Assembly (NCBI GenBank): GCA_946699065.1 | Contig: CAMPDV010000104.1 | Coordinates: 248,001 to 312,000 of the forward strand | DNA: 64,000 nucleotides | DNA from: Loxodes magnus | Lineage: Eukaryota; Ciliophora; Karyorelictea; Loxodida; Loxodidae | Direction of reading: 5' to 3' | Shown: positions 1 through 13,928 of the stretch, piece after piece | How positions within the stretch are numbered: position 1 is the first letter of the stretch | Layout: each line of letters begins with the position of its first letter | The notes under the pieces: model-generated | What the model saw: only the letters and a program-made list of their open reading frames with translations | Databases searched by the model: none | Told to the model about the DNA's origin: nothing | Made by a program: the position numbers and the translations under genes

Positions 1-349
1 TAATCTAGCTACTTCTCTACTTTAATTCTAGTCTCTTTTAAATAATAGCTTATTAATGAGCATTACCCCAATAGTTGCCGCTTATCGTAATTCTTTGCTC
101 TTATTAGTTTATTTTTAATTTATTTAAAATATTTCTTTGTAAGAAATCATGTCATTTTCAGTTCTTCAAAATAAGAATTTTGCAAGATAGTATAATAAAA
201 CTAAGATTAATTAGTCATAGAGAAGGAATAATACGTGTATTTATGAAAAATAGGCTTATTTATTTAAAATTAAGTAAGTATATTTGATTTATTAGACTTT
301 AGTAAGATAGTTAAGATATAAAATTAAATTTAGATTGACAGAATTTAAA
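1..349. other. AT-rich non-coding flank
   Basis: No coding frame is convincing on either strand and GC is low. It precedes the mucolipin-like gene and presumably holds its promoter. No motif is recognised. Confidence 0.5.
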
Positions 350-3130
350 ATGGAAGCAGTAGAGAGAAACTTATACGACAAATTATACATTGATGCGATA
401 AGCAAGTATAAATATTGAGGCAAATTCCCTTTTAAGCTTGTTCTGTGCATTTTGCTAGTGATTTTTACGACTTTGCAAGTACTATCTATAAATCATTGAC
501 ACACCTAATATGCATATGATTAGATTAAAGCCTTTAATTTTTTCTTTATGAAATACGATCTATATTTTGATAAATAATGCTTGTGAGATTTTTTAAATGG
601 AACTGTCTATAACTATTTCAATATTTGGAATCTTACCATAGAGAATTACTAATGTAAGCACGATGAAAACAACAAACCAGAGCCTATCAAGCTAACTGTA
701 TTACCTTACGATGAGTCAGAATTGGTCTATTTTGAAAATATTACTTTATAAGATAAAGGTCCTCTTAGCAGCATTGAATCTCTTAGATAATTCCTTAAAA
801 ACTCATTAAAGTTTGAATTAAATTTTATCATAAAGCACAAAATTTCAGGAAATTGGAAAATGCGGGTAAAATGCTTCTAATGAAACATAAATTTAAGATT
901 TTCAGTAAACTAATGAGGAATGATTAATTAAGTAAATGACTATGATATAGAGCAATGCCAAAAGTAAAGCACAATTGAATGATCTTAGAATTGAGTGAAT
1001 TTTCTTGTATTAATTTTTGCATTTACAAATTCTTGCTTAATTTTCAAAAGTATCTAAAAGAGTTATTTGCTTATTTAGCAAGAATTAGAATGAGCATAAT
1101 TAAGCATTATATAGAAGTTAAGATTTTGCAATAAGTGAGACTTAATTGTAATTTTTGGAAATATTACTTAAATCTGTGGAGTTGCTTATTCTATTTTTAA
1201 TAATGAAAGCTATAATTCATTTAATATTCGAGAAATTTTCATAGGAGTTGGATGTTTTTTCGCCTGATTTACTATCTTAAAATTTTTGACTCATTTGCCT
1301 GTGTACTATCAGATAATAGGAACCTTAAGCAAATCAATTATACACATTTTAAGGTTTATTATTGGTTGTCTTCCTGTTGTAGGAGGATATGTTTGCTTTG
1401 GAGCAATGATGTTTTACAATACTGACTACTTTTATGATTTAAAGACTACATTAACGACTTTATACGCTTTGTGATTAGGAGATGCATTATGAAATATTGG
1501 TTTTAGTTTGTTGAGTTAAAATGGCTTTTTCGGTCTGATTTTTTTCTATTCCTATATAATATTTTTCTATCTAATGTTTACATTTATAATTTTAGCTATC
1601 ATAGAGTCCAACTATATCAACTTAATGGACTAGTATTAACTCAAAAAAAAGCAAAATTTAGAGCAAGTTCCTTCATTTCTATTGCAAAATTAATAAGATA
1701 TATTGAAAGATTATAACTCAATATCACGCTAAGATTCTATGAATATTAGACTTGAAAGCCAAAGAAAATCAACTCACATATAATCAGTTAAAACCTTCAA
1801 ATCTATTGTCTTCAAATTAAAAAATAATAAATCTTTACTGTCAACAGGTTCAGATCAAAAAAAATCGATTCTTACACAATACGATCATAAAAAATGAAAT
1901 AAATACTTCAGCAAACTAAAGAGAAAATTGAAGAAATACAATAAAATGGCTTAAGAAGATTCTGATTTATATAATTATTGGGAATAATATCTCTAAGATT
2001 AACTTTTTGATATATCAGGTAGTTACCCAATTTCATCTGTAAATGAATAAAATATCAAATCAAAGAACAAGAATGCTATAAGGTAATTTTTATAAATTTT
2101 AGACCATTTAAAGATGCAGAGGCATGAATCTTTAATTACAAATATTTAAAATAAAATTATTTTTATCTAAGTAAACTATAATCAATATACCAATTTTATT
2201 AGCAAATATCTATAAGTTTTCTCATTTTTAAGAAATTTAAATTTCATTGATACACTACGAAGATAAACAAAATTATATTAAAATGGACTAAATTCTTACT
2301 TTCTATAATTTAAGTTTCTCTTGATGTTTATTCTTAAAAATTCTAAGATTGTTCAATCTCCACCATTCTTTAAATCTATTATTTGTTAAATATACCAGGA
2401 AGTTTGGTTAAATTGTTTGGTGATTTTTGAGAGAGGATACAATGTTACTGATTCAAATATAATTTTCTAGTTTTATTTATTCAAGAAAGGGATTTGTGAT
2501 AAAACTCTTGTTAAACTGGTTTACGTTCATTAATGTGAGGAGAAGAATACTAATTAGCCTTAATTTGGGCTATATGTAAACTAACAAAGACTTAGTAAAT
2601 TTGAACTGTCGAATTATCAGCGATCTTTATGTTAAATAATCCGCGAAAAATAATTAATATCTATTTGATTGAAAATATTTATAGAAAACTACATTAAAGT
2701 TACTATTTCTTTATCCGAACGCAAAATTTTTCCCTAAAATCTTCAATAGGAATTCATTAATCTCACATTTAAACTAGCTTTAGTTTAACTTTAATCTGTG
2801 GAGAAATTATGGTAAGTTTAATCATACTTATAATAGAGTATATATACCAAAATTTTTGAGGAATATGAAAGTTTTATTGTTTTAAATGTAAGGAGTAAAA
2901 GAGATTGATTCCATATAACTGAAACTTTAAAAGCAAGGATATCATAAAAAATTGCTAGAATTGACTAAATAATCAAAATATAATATTCCATATGCTAAAT
3001 AAAATCCTTTTAATTTTAAAGAGCTTAGACATATAAATAGAATTAAACATCTTGAATAAAAAGCTTATATAAATTACCAAAATAAAAACAAAGCAAAAGC
3101 TTAGTGTTAGTGAATGAGAAAGATCGTTGA
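350..3130 (+). CDS. Mucolipin (TRPML)-like cation channel
   Basis: One open frame of 926 codons with TAA/TAG read as Gln and TGA as Trp. The start WGKFPFKLVLCILLVIFTTL resembles the mucolipin first membrane helix. A lumenal loop of about 170 residues follows, then helices near residues 218, 263, 295 and 330-350, a re-entrant pore segment LYALWLGDALW (about 372-382) and a last helix ending ILAIIESNY near 424. This is the six-helix polycystin-mucolipin plan: a non-selective, often calcium-permeable channel of endolysosomal or ciliary membranes. The pore matches the position of the family NGDD filter but reads LGDA, and two of its tryptophans are TGA codons (1472, 1490). The cytosolic tail is about 500 residues, much longer than usual, with no domain I recognise. 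The stop could instead be the in-frame TGA at 3053-3055; I chose the later one because the frame stays protein-like. Family assignment is fairly firm; ion selectivity is inference. Confidence 0.8.
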
Positions 3131-5600
3131 AGGAAATAAGCAAAGTTTAAATATTAAAAATATATATTAAATTAATAGCCTTATTTATAAGTACCACTAA
3201 GATCTTATAACTATTTAAGAATATTTATTTTAAAATAATTATGCTATAGCATATTTTAATTCAATTATATAATCTAAGCCCTTATTTCTAACTTTAATAT
3301 TTTTAATCACTATTTAACTATTTAAAATCATAATTTTGGTGAGTTTTTATATAATTAAATAATCAAAAAGAAAATAATTTAGAGGTGGAAATGAAAGATA
3401 TAAATTGAAATGTATGACAGTTAAGAAGAAAAAAGCAATAATTATGTGTTGCATGGTAAATTATAATATGAAAGCTATTAAATAATTGTTTAAGTTAGCA
3501 AATCATTTTTATTAATAGCTTTATAATTTCTATCATTTTAACTTTATATCAACTGATAACAATAAGATATCTCATTTGAGAAAATATCATAAACTAAAAA
3601 TATAAATAGCTATTATAAACTCCTTCAGAAGTAAGAAAATATTTTAAAATTTATAAATATTAGATAAGCATTTTACAAATCTGATATTATTTATATTTTA
3701 GAGTTTAAAAATAAAAGAAAATGATCATGGAAAAAGAAATTTCCAAAAATTAATACAACTCATTAAGCCTCATGGATAATAAAATAAACTATTAAAATAA
3801 TTATTATTAACCAAATATTATGATTTTATTTATTTTAACTCCAATAAAACCTTAAATTAATTTATATAATTCAAAATTATTTATTTATCTCTTATCTTTG
3901 TTTAATTCAAAATATTGATTATTATTATGAAAGAGACTCTCACCAAAGAGGTGCTACGCGCTCTGTAATAAGATTTATTGATTATTAAATTTTAGCTTAT
4001 TTTTAATTTAGCTGCTACCTATTTTAATCTAATTTATGATTCTAGCAGCATCTTTTCTTTATCATATGATTTTGCAATTATTAAGCAAGAATTATTTTAA
4101 ATTAGTAATAATCAAGCAATTTTCATTATTAATTAAAGACATAAAATTTAAAATATTTTTTATTGTGCAAATGCTCTTAAAGAAAGATAATTGTACTAAG
4201 TGTTGGTTAAACTTATAATCAATTATAATATATTGCTACAGCAAAATGGTCTATTAAAAATACTTCTTTAGTGATATCTTTGCTTTAAAATTTCTTGCTT
4301 GATAAATAACTAATAAGTAAACTTTTAATTTATCAAAATTCTTGCATTACAGTAAACACCTTTCTTATTATTAATTTCATTTAGATATTCTTTAACTACT
4401 TAATCTAACAAACTTAACATCAAGGCTTTTATATAAAGTTAAAAAATATGTGGACATAAATATTAGATTTTGCTATTGAAGGATATATTTTTTTATTATT
4501 TAATTAGTAAACTTAAACAATAATGGCTTTATAGATTTATTAAACTTAATGCTTTATTAAAATTAAACAATAAGAGGTAAATTTCCCGTATTTTACCTCC
4601 TCCTTCTCTCTTCCAAGCCTAATTAATTAATAATAATTATAAATATAAAGGTTCTTTAGTTATTCATACTAGTTTGAAAATAACTCTATATTAAAGGTTA
4701 ATTATTATAATATTTCAAAGACTAAAATAAGATTGCTAAGCTGCTTTTAGAGTTTACTTGCTATATTCTAATTTAATTAAAATTAATTGTCTCTAATAAA
4801 ATCAAAGTTAAAGCTATATACACTTTATTACATGTTCGCTACCCTTATCTATCTTTTAGTCTCCACTCAGCCCTTTGAATAGCTAATATTTTCCAGCAGT
4901 TAATCTTATTAAATACTTTGACTTGCGCAGGTAATAATGGATGAAAAAGGATCTTAAATAAATAATTATATCCCAAGATTGAATTTATAATAAGTATATT
5001 AGATACAAATAAATCAGGATCATTACTTACAAGATAACAAGCTTATTATAAATAAATTCCAAAACAGAGATAATTAGTTTGCTAGGCATAAGGATATTTA
5101 AAATATCAGTATATTAATTATTAATAACCAATAAATGGAAAAAGCTTTAATTTATAATTGCACTAGTTAACTAGATATCCTAATAAATATTTAATAGCTT
5201 CTAGAAATTAATTTGCATAATAGTAGATACTTTAAAAAGCTATTGATAATTAATGATAATTAATTATAATTATAGTAAGATACTGAAGTATCTTGTAATC
5301 TTTGCAATTTAAAAGATATTAAACTTATTATGTAAAGCTAATTAGAAAGGATAATTACTAGTGTAGCATATATAATTAATTAATTAGTTCAGAGGTAAAA
5401 TTAGAAAGCTGCTTGTGATTTAATATAATTTAATAGGTTATATAGTAAGTATTAATTTAAGCTATACTTATAGATTAAATAGGATTAAATTTGAAATTGA
5501 GTGATAATGAGAGAGTTATTTTACTAAATATACTATGAAATGTGGTTAAGTTTAATTAAATAGAAGCATTTTAAATTTAATTTAATTGCTATAAATTTAA
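3131..5600. other. 2.5-kb intergenic region with a GC-rich patch
   Basis: Very AT-rich and mostly without credible coding. It holds a GC-rich island at about 3930-3975, an inverted repeat at 4574-4599, and a marginal frame opening at ATG 4832 (start reads like a short signal peptide) whose composition soon becomes N/I/Q/K-rich like other intergenic DNA. The promoter of the IP3-receptor gene should lie at its right end. Confidence 0.45.
4574..4599. repeat. Inverted repeat, 8-bp arms
   Basis: GAGGTAAA and TTTACCTC flank a 10-base loop, in otherwise very AT-rich DNA. It could form a hairpin in RNA or DNA. No neighbouring gene is close enough to suggest a role. Confidence 0.4.
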
Positions 5601-8600
5601 ATGATTAGACGTCCTATATGTGAAGGTGATTTAGTTTGGATTTACACGATGGATGAAAAAGGTTTTATTGGAATAGAGTTATTGGATAGTAATATAAGCT
5701 ATCTATAAAGCTAGTAGCCTTATCTGAAATCTAAATATATTCCTAAATATTACTAAAAAACTTAAAATATAAGAAATCTTGCTCTGACTGCCTTGTTTCT
5801 GATAGATAATCCAGAGACTAAAGGAAGTCCTGTGAGATATGGATCGAATATTAGGATAATACAAGTTAACTCTCAATAAGCTTTATCACTGGGAGAAAAC
5901 TTTTATCTTGACCAGTCAACAAGAAAAGTTGAATTCTCAAATTAAGATTTATTTCTGTGTTCTTAATCCTGGACTATGGTTCCTTAATTTTAGTTCAGAA
6001 AAGAAGGAGAATAAATATATGAATTCGACTCAATCATAATAAGAAGCTAAGACCATGGAACTTTGATAATTGACCAGGAGCAAATAGGAGTTTCTTATTA
6101 AGAACAGCAAGCATTTAAAATTAAAATCTTCAAAAAGCTGAATGAAAACTTTGTAAATGGAATAGCAGCATAGGATATGTTACTATTTTATAACATAGAT
6201 ATGAATGCTTATCTAGCATGTATCAATTAATACCAAATGGTCAATAATGAATAAAATTATAAAATAGATGATAATACTGAAAGCATTCTAACTTCTAACC
6301 CATTTTTATCTAAAATTCCTTGTTTAAAGAAGTATTCTTTTGGGTGAAATACTGATATTTTCAAAACTTACTTCAGATTAGAACTTGACTAGTATCATAA
6401 CTTCTCTTAAATAACAGAAGATTCTTAATTTCGATTAATATAGATAGAAAGTGGATATTACGTTACGATAGAAATTCAAGGGGAAGAGTGTAAATACTAC
6501 TTGAGTGTAGTGAAAAATGAAAGCAACTTATTTCAATATATAAGTATTCCCTAAGAAAAATAGCTTCAAAGCTCAAATTATTTGCAAGATTACTCTTTCA
6601 TTCATCTGAAGCATGTATAAAGCTAAAAGTATTTAGGAATAGAACTTATTGAAGCATGTGATGAGCATTATAGACTTTGTCTCAATGATACAATAGACGA
6701 TAAAAACTATTTCAAAATTAAAAAGCTTTCCAATGATAAATTTGGTTAGTATTGAAGCTATACATATGAAAGAAGCATTCTTGCAAATATGGCATAAAAA
6801 TTGATAGCTTTTAAGTAGCAGCAACTAAAAGATGCTTCAAACATAATAAGTGGAATTCTGATATAATAGTGCACTTATGTAGTAAAGTACCTTATTTTAA
6901 AAATGATAGATTAAGTAGATTCCATTAATATCGAAAACTTTAATTATGAAATTGCTTTAGAAAACTACTATTAGAGAATAAATAAGGATGTCACAAAGCA
7001 AATCTACTAATGAAATTTAGTTCATATGATTTGCTATATCACTAAGAGTTTATTCAAATATTTCATAGAAAACTAGTAGAAATAATACAAGCTAGTAGTA
7101 GAATTCTGCAAATTTTCTAACATTATGCTAGGACTCTACTTTAGAGACAATTAGGATATACTTTTTATTGATTAGCAAACTTAATGTGAACTGCTTAAAA
7201 TGTATTTTACAGATTGGAAAAAAATAGCATTAAAAGAACTGCTGAAGTCTTAATATTCTCAATGAGATTTAAATCACTAAAGCTTTAACGAAGTTTTATA
7301 AGCAGCTTTAAATTATATTGATTATAGTCTTAAGTAAGCAAAAGTTAAATAAAAATTCCCCTCAAATTGGATTAAAACGTTTACTTATTTATGCAATGCA
7401 GGAAATTAAAAGCAAATAATGATTTAGCAAATACTTTTAAACAGCTTTAGCAAAAATAGCAACTAAATATTTTAGTTCTCTGGGAATTGCAAAGATGGTT
7501 TCAAAATAAAAGTACTTGATGAATATATCTAGCTTGATTAGTTTTACCAGACTTAAACTAGATTTTAAAAGTAAGCTTTAAATTACCATAGAGCTTTACT
7601 ATCTCTATACACTTAATTAGGAATTAAAGGAAGCTTTACTTCTGAAAAAATGCTGGCTGATTTGATTTCTCCAGAATTAATATTTTACTGCCTTGAAAAG
7701 CTAAAATTAGAACCTAAAGATTAGATTCTTTGGGTGAAAATATTGCAAGTTATTTATGTACAAGACATTTCATCTGATCACTAAGATGATTTGGACATCC
7801 TAAAGATAGTTTGGTTTGATGAGCAGCTTTAAAAAGACAACATCTACCATATTTTTGAATAAGAGAAAGTATTCTATACAAATGAAACCTTCACTAAAAT
7901 AGACAATTTCATGAAAAACAGTTAGCAAAGCATCAGTTAAGAATAAGTGACAGAAATAAAAGAAATAGTAGATAGAATATTGAATATTAGATATAAATTA
8001 CAGAGTTGAATTCTAAGAAGTATAGAGTTTATGGAGATATCGTAATAAACAGATGTGAATTTACTAAATCTCAATAAAGAAATTATTATGACAACGCATA
8101 CTTTATACAAGAAACTGTTCTTTAGTAGATGCTATAATGATTATTTGATTAATAAAGTCTATTCTTAAATATAAAGCAATCATTCTTGGAAAGAAATGTA
8201 TGAACAGCGTGCTAAATTTTCTTAATGCTATAATAAAAAATCTGAGCTTTTCATTAACTAACTTAGGGGACTTCTAATTTAAAAGCTTTTTTTAAGTGTG
8301 CCAAGATATGTACTTACTAAGCATAGTTAAGACTAAGGTAATTTATAGTCTATTTACGAAGGCGAAGAATATCAAAGTCAAATTTTATAAAACTGCACAT
8401 TAGAAATTTGCAACTTATTAGATACCATTTATTTGATGAATACTTAGTATAAAACAATGAAGTACTGAAATCTTATGAAACCTCTAGTTTAAGAATGAGT
8501 TTTATAAAATGGAAGCTATAAGTTTACTAAAATAAAGGAAAAAGTAAATCTAAGTGAATAGCTAATGCACTAAAACAATTAGACACTAATGAAGCTTATT

Positions 8601-11600
8601 GAATTTAGTGATTTATAACCATCATAAATATAAGAGGAAATTAAAGTTGACAGCAAAGTAATTGATGATATCTTTACATCCTCTTAATATATTTTTGGTG
8701 AATGTCAAGATTTTTAGAATGATTTAATTATATAAATAATGCTTGATATTTTAATCTATAAGAATAATAAGCTAAATGCAATCACTCTCAGAAATATAGT
8801 TAATCAATTATCCTAAAATTTTTAAGTGGTCAACTAAATCTAAAAAGCCTAGGTTGTTGTTGAGCCTTCAGCTATCATTAACATAAAGAGAATCAGATAG
8901 TTATAAGATTAGATTAAATTTAGGTTTTAGCAAAAAGATTTCTTTAGCCAAGACTTCGACGATCTGCTTTCACTATTAAAAGCAAAAGAAGATGAAGTCT
9001 ACAAGTTAGGCTTAATAGATTATTTTTTCGCTGATTCTAATTATCAGAAATGTCCAGTTTGCCAATAATGATTACGAAATTTTGAAGAAAAACATGATGA
9101 ATCATTATTCATTTAAATACAGGTCAAAATATTAGCTGAAAATAGAGATAACTTTAGATAGTTAAACACTTATGATATAATAGTGAATGCCATCAAATTA
9201 TTTGACTCTAAGTTTTAAAATATTTGGCTGGAAAACAAGAAGGCTTTTACCTTAGTAACCTATCTATATGATTTTTTGAAGTTATTCATTTATAATGACT
9301 AAGAAAATAAGTAATTGCTTGTAAGTAAAGCGAACGTCAGAATGTTCTGAAGACATATGTTCATTCCTAAAATACATAAAAAAGTAGTAGAATTTTTTAC
9401 AATTTTTGTATCAAATAATTAAGAAGCAAAAGATTTTATATTGAAGGAAGAGTTAGAAAGCTTGAAAAAGTTTTTAATACCTATACAGAAAGAAGATAAA
9501 ACTATCTATCCTACTTATATGATTCAACTCTTTGAAGCTCTTATGTGCAAAAATAAACAAAATAGCAACATTTATATTATTTCCTCCATACTCTCCAAGT
9601 TTTCTTAAGAATAGTAGAACTTTTAGAAAATATTTTTAATAGACGAAAACGAAGTAGACTAGTAGGGTAGATATCGATATAACACTGAACTTCTTGACAG
9701 TTTAATTTAAGAAAATTAAGATTCGATATAAAAAGATGGATTACTTGAATATCACCTAAACTTCATTAAAATATTAGGCTTGTTATCTTAAAAGCAATAT
9801 CAGGATATTATTAGAAACCAAGACTAAATAATGTGCAAGTATAGGAGCTAAGACTTTATTAGCATAATTCTTAATCCTAAGTATTCATTCGAAATTAAGG
9901 AATACTATTTCACTTTCATATCAGGAGTATACTTCACATTTTTTGAATATGATCAACTATATAAAGAAGAATTAAGTGAAGTGACAAAAGTAATAATTAT
10001 TGAGCATAAAGCATTATTTATCTAGCTATACTAAGAATTTTTGTAGTATTTAGAAGCAATAAATCAAAAGTTAAAAGTTGTACATGAAGTATCAATGAAA
10101 AACTAATGAAACTATTAAGATGCTATAGTTGTTAGTTATATAATGTCATTGTGTGAAAGGTTATTCAAAAATATACTTCCTTTTTACAGTAGCATGCATA
10201 GACTTAAGTATTTAGAATTTCAAAATGAGGAGAACGAATTTCTATTTACTTTAGAATAGCAAAAGCAACTAATTCAGCTTTATAACTTAATTGTAGATAA
10301 AATAATTACAATAAGCTGCTTCCCTAAGATTTAAATATAGGCAGAGTTTTGTAACATAATTTACTAATTTTTCGAAGATATTCAAAAAAGAAATGAAATG
10401 TTCAATCAGACTCTTGTAGTATTATAGAACTTCTAATATTTCATTGAAAGAGTATCAGAACTATAAAAGCAAAGGAAGTATGAAGTCTAATGCTTTGTGA
10501 ATATAAATAGAAATAATTTCAAGAAATTTATTGTAAATTAGTGCTTCTAAGGTTTGAAAACAATATTTGGTAAAAAATAAAATGAATACAGTAGAAATTT
10601 CGCTTTTTATAATGAAAAATAGCAACTTTACAAAGTAATCTAAGAACAAATTATTTTTCCCAGACTTACTTAGGATGGAATTAATGTAGTTGCCTTTTTT
10701 TCTAACATTTTTTAAGATCTTTAATAGAAAAACTATACTAACCTATAAGATTTAAAGGATGAAGAAAATAATACTTTTTTAAGTTTAAACAAATTGAAAA
10801 GAATACTAAAAATAAACTTAGATCTTAATAAACTTGAGCAGCATAAGCATTTTGATGAATATACAAATGGAGGGAAAATTTTAATAAATAGAATTTTGAA
10901 TGGAGTTACATTTCTTAAATATGAAAGAAAAGCAAGGTGCTGGAGTGACATCTTCATCTTAACTTCAATCAATTCATGCTTCATCATAAGAGGAGCTTCT
11001 TTTAATACTAGGATTTCTTCCCAAATTCTTGTTAAGTAGTTAGATCTTACAGTTTTTCAGGGCTTTTTAGCTGAATAATGTATTCCCTTCATAATTCATA
11101 TAATTTCATCCTTAAAACTTGATAAAGTGAGATGGAAGCATTTAGAAATGAGAGAAATAATGATACTAAACTAAATAATAGTTTTATCAGTAGGACTTAC
11201 TTGCATACCCATTAAGTAAATTTAGCTAAGCTTTTTAGAAAACTATAAAAACTGCTTTAAGACATTCTAAGTAGGCCAAAAGTTTCTAGTTAATCTAAGA
11301 AAGATAGTATGGATGGCGATGGACTAGCTAAATTAAAGCTGGAATTAGGATGCTGCTTTCATGATAGATATTACTTTGAAATTCTTTAAAAACTTATGTG
11401 AGGGATAAAATCTAGAAGTCAAGCACTTCCTAATGGATTAAAAGCTTCCAGTAAATGTAAATATAATAAGCGAACTCTGCTCAATATCTAAAACGATAAA
11501 TATGCTTTTTAAGCAGCATTACTAGTATTTGGACATAGAAAAAGAATAAATTATTCAAAAAATTCCATAACTAAGATTTCCAAACTCAAATAGACATAAA

Positions 11601-13928
11601 AAATTTATAGATTGGAGCAAAGAAAAAGAAGACTTAAAGCATTTGCTAGTATAATTGCAAGTTTAGTATTTTACCACTCTAAATGAATTTGTTATAGGAC
11701 CTTGCTCAGAAAATCAGAATTAATTAGTAATAAGTGACTAATGCAACATTATAAATGAGTTTTTGGAATATATTTAAAGCTATAATTTTGATTAGGAAAT
11801 AAATATGTAGAGCTTTTGCTTCTAAACCATAAGAGTAAAAGGAAATGATAGAGAATCCATTGCTAATTTTATGTAAGCTTTAGAGTAATAATAATTAAAA
11901 TATATTGCTTTGAGAAGTGGAACTGAGAGCAAACGAAAAGGAACAAAGACTTTAGCATTATCCAAACTAGATAATTAAACTTTTACTAATAAAAATAATT
12001 TAGAGACAGATCTAAATGAGCTAGAAAACTGAATCATTGAATTTTTAAATGGAATGATTGAAGGAAGACTCAACCAAGAAACTGATGAAGTCTACTAATA
12101 TTTCATTGAAGTTATTGACCAAGAGCAGCTTTTATGTAACTTCTTACAGAGATGATAGTAGTAGAAAGGTTAAAATAAAGAGGAAATTATAGAAAAGCGA
12201 AAGTAAATATTACATAAATTTTACCCAGTTTTAAGCTTCTTAAATGTAAAAGAGGTTTATGACTTAGAAGAGTTACTTGATAAGCATTAAATTAAAAAGA
12301 AAGATTACATAAGTAGAATTGAAATCGTAGATCAGTATAATAAACTAAGAATAATATATTTCCCTAAGCCTTAAGGACTTAACTATTGAGATGAATCATT
12401 TGTTAAATCCTATAAGTAAAAATTAATAGATGAAATTCCTAGAGATAATAATGATGAGAAATATGATGCATTCTTTTTAGTTTGTAATAGATTAATCTTT
12501 ATTTAAGAAATTTTAAATTATTTAGAAAGAATTTCAGACAGAAACATTTTTTTAAGAATACTAACTAAATTTATAATATTTGGATAATTCTGATAAATGC
12601 TAGTTTTGTAATTACTTTCCATACTACTTAATTTTCTCTTCATCATTAACAGTACTAAAAGTAACCTTCGAAATAATTTTCTATTTAACATTAGTTGGAA
12701 TGTTCTATAGGTAGTTCAGTTAATCTTTGCATTGGCTTATTTTCTAAATCACATACTTTTAGATGGAATGGTGGAGTGTAAGATGATTTAAAACTAATGC
12801 AAGTACGAAACGAAGAAGATAAGTGTAAAGGAGAAATTAGCAAAATTCATAAATTAAGAAATTTTACGTTTTAACTTTATCTATAAACTTTTCTACTTTC
12901 TGATAGTAGTTTTTAGCATTTGGCATGAGGAACTAACAACTTTAACTTTGATTATCATAATGAACGGAATACCTGCAATGCAAGCTCTTATTATGAGCAT
13001 CTTCATGCCAATGACTAAGCTATTAATGACTCTTTTTATGACTTTAATTTTAATGTATTGGTTTACAAGTTGGGCCTATTTTTCAGAAATAACTGAGCAA
13101 TATAACTTTGGAGTTGATAACTTATGCGAAAATTTGTGGGAATGCTTCAAAACTCATGTAAGCCAAGGATGAAACAACGCTCCTTCTTTCAAAACTTATA
13201 ACTACTAGTATTAAGATGACTTGAACTTAAATTTATTCAAATTCAATTACTTATTCTTCATTAACATGCTTACTACTGCTATCATTTCCGGCTTAATAAT
13301 TGATACCTTTGGAGAAATTAGATAAGCTTAGCAAAATATTCAAGAAGACAATTGCAATAAATGCTTCATCTGCTCTCTTTCAAGAGATTTCTATGAAAGA
13401 CAGTCAATTAACTTTGAACTCCATAAATCATAGGATCATTCTATGGATCTTTATTGCTGGTTAATTATGTACTTATATTAGAAAAAGAAAGAAGATCTAA
13501 GTGGCGCTGAAGACTATATTTCAGAGTTAATTCGCTAATAAAAGTTTGATAGATGTATACCCATTGGAAGAAGTTGGCAGATAGACAACAAGAAAACTAC
13601 AGAAATATATTGATAACTCAGTACCTTTTTGATTTAAATTAAATCTATCTAATTAAATACTCTTATTATTAACCATTCAATCTAAAGAAGACTTAAGAAG
13701 GAAAGACGTTTCTAATAATAAGACATTAATAAACTTTAAGTTATTAAATGTAAAATATTCCTACTATTAACTGATATAACATCACTCTCAGCTTACCAGA
13801 GGAAATTAAGAAATTTCATAATAAGCAGAAGGCTAAAAGATCTAGGAATATCTTTTTAAATAAGTATTAAATATTAGCAATACATTCTAAACCTAACTTA
13901 GGTAAATATAACTAAAGTTTAATAATGA
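5601..13928 (+). CDS. ITPR: IP3-receptor-type intracellular Ca2+ release channel
   Basis: A single uninterrupted frame of 2,775 codons, the usual size of IP3 receptors. The N-terminus (GDLVWIYTMDEKGFIGIELL) has the trefoil start of the family. MIR-type segments follow to about residue 330, then long helical regulatory regions. The membrane domain lies at about 2320-2590. The pore helix LCENLWECFKTHVSQG (from about 2507) and the last helix FINMLTTAIISGLIIDTFGEIR fit the family. The cytosolic end CFICSLSRDFYERQ with later His residues matches the conserved zinc-containing CFICGLERD region (Cys 2588). The channel should release calcium from internal stores, and ciliates have large families of such channels. 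The GGGxGD selectivity filter is absent and a TGA-coded Trp follows the pore helix. The TGA at 13611 lies in the C-terminal helical stretch, is read as Trp, and the gene ends at the next in-frame TGA. Confidence 0.9.

Noticed and set aside
4920-4960. cttgcgcagg resembling part of U6 or U4 snRNA
   Set aside because: The flanking bases do not match either snRNA on either strand, so the similarity is chance.
4832-5489. Frame opening MFATLIYLLVS with few TGA codons
   Set aside because: After about 40 codons the composition is that of AT-rich spacer and no homologue is recognised. Kept only as a note.
10733-11039. Overlapping ORFs on both strands near 10.8-11.0 kb
   Set aside because: The plus-strand one is simply part of the IP3-receptor frame bounded by TAG codons; the minus-strand one is its shadow.
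13611-13613. TGA as the end of the IP3 receptor
   Set aside because: The frame continues into the helical C-terminal region expected in the family, so it is read as Trp.
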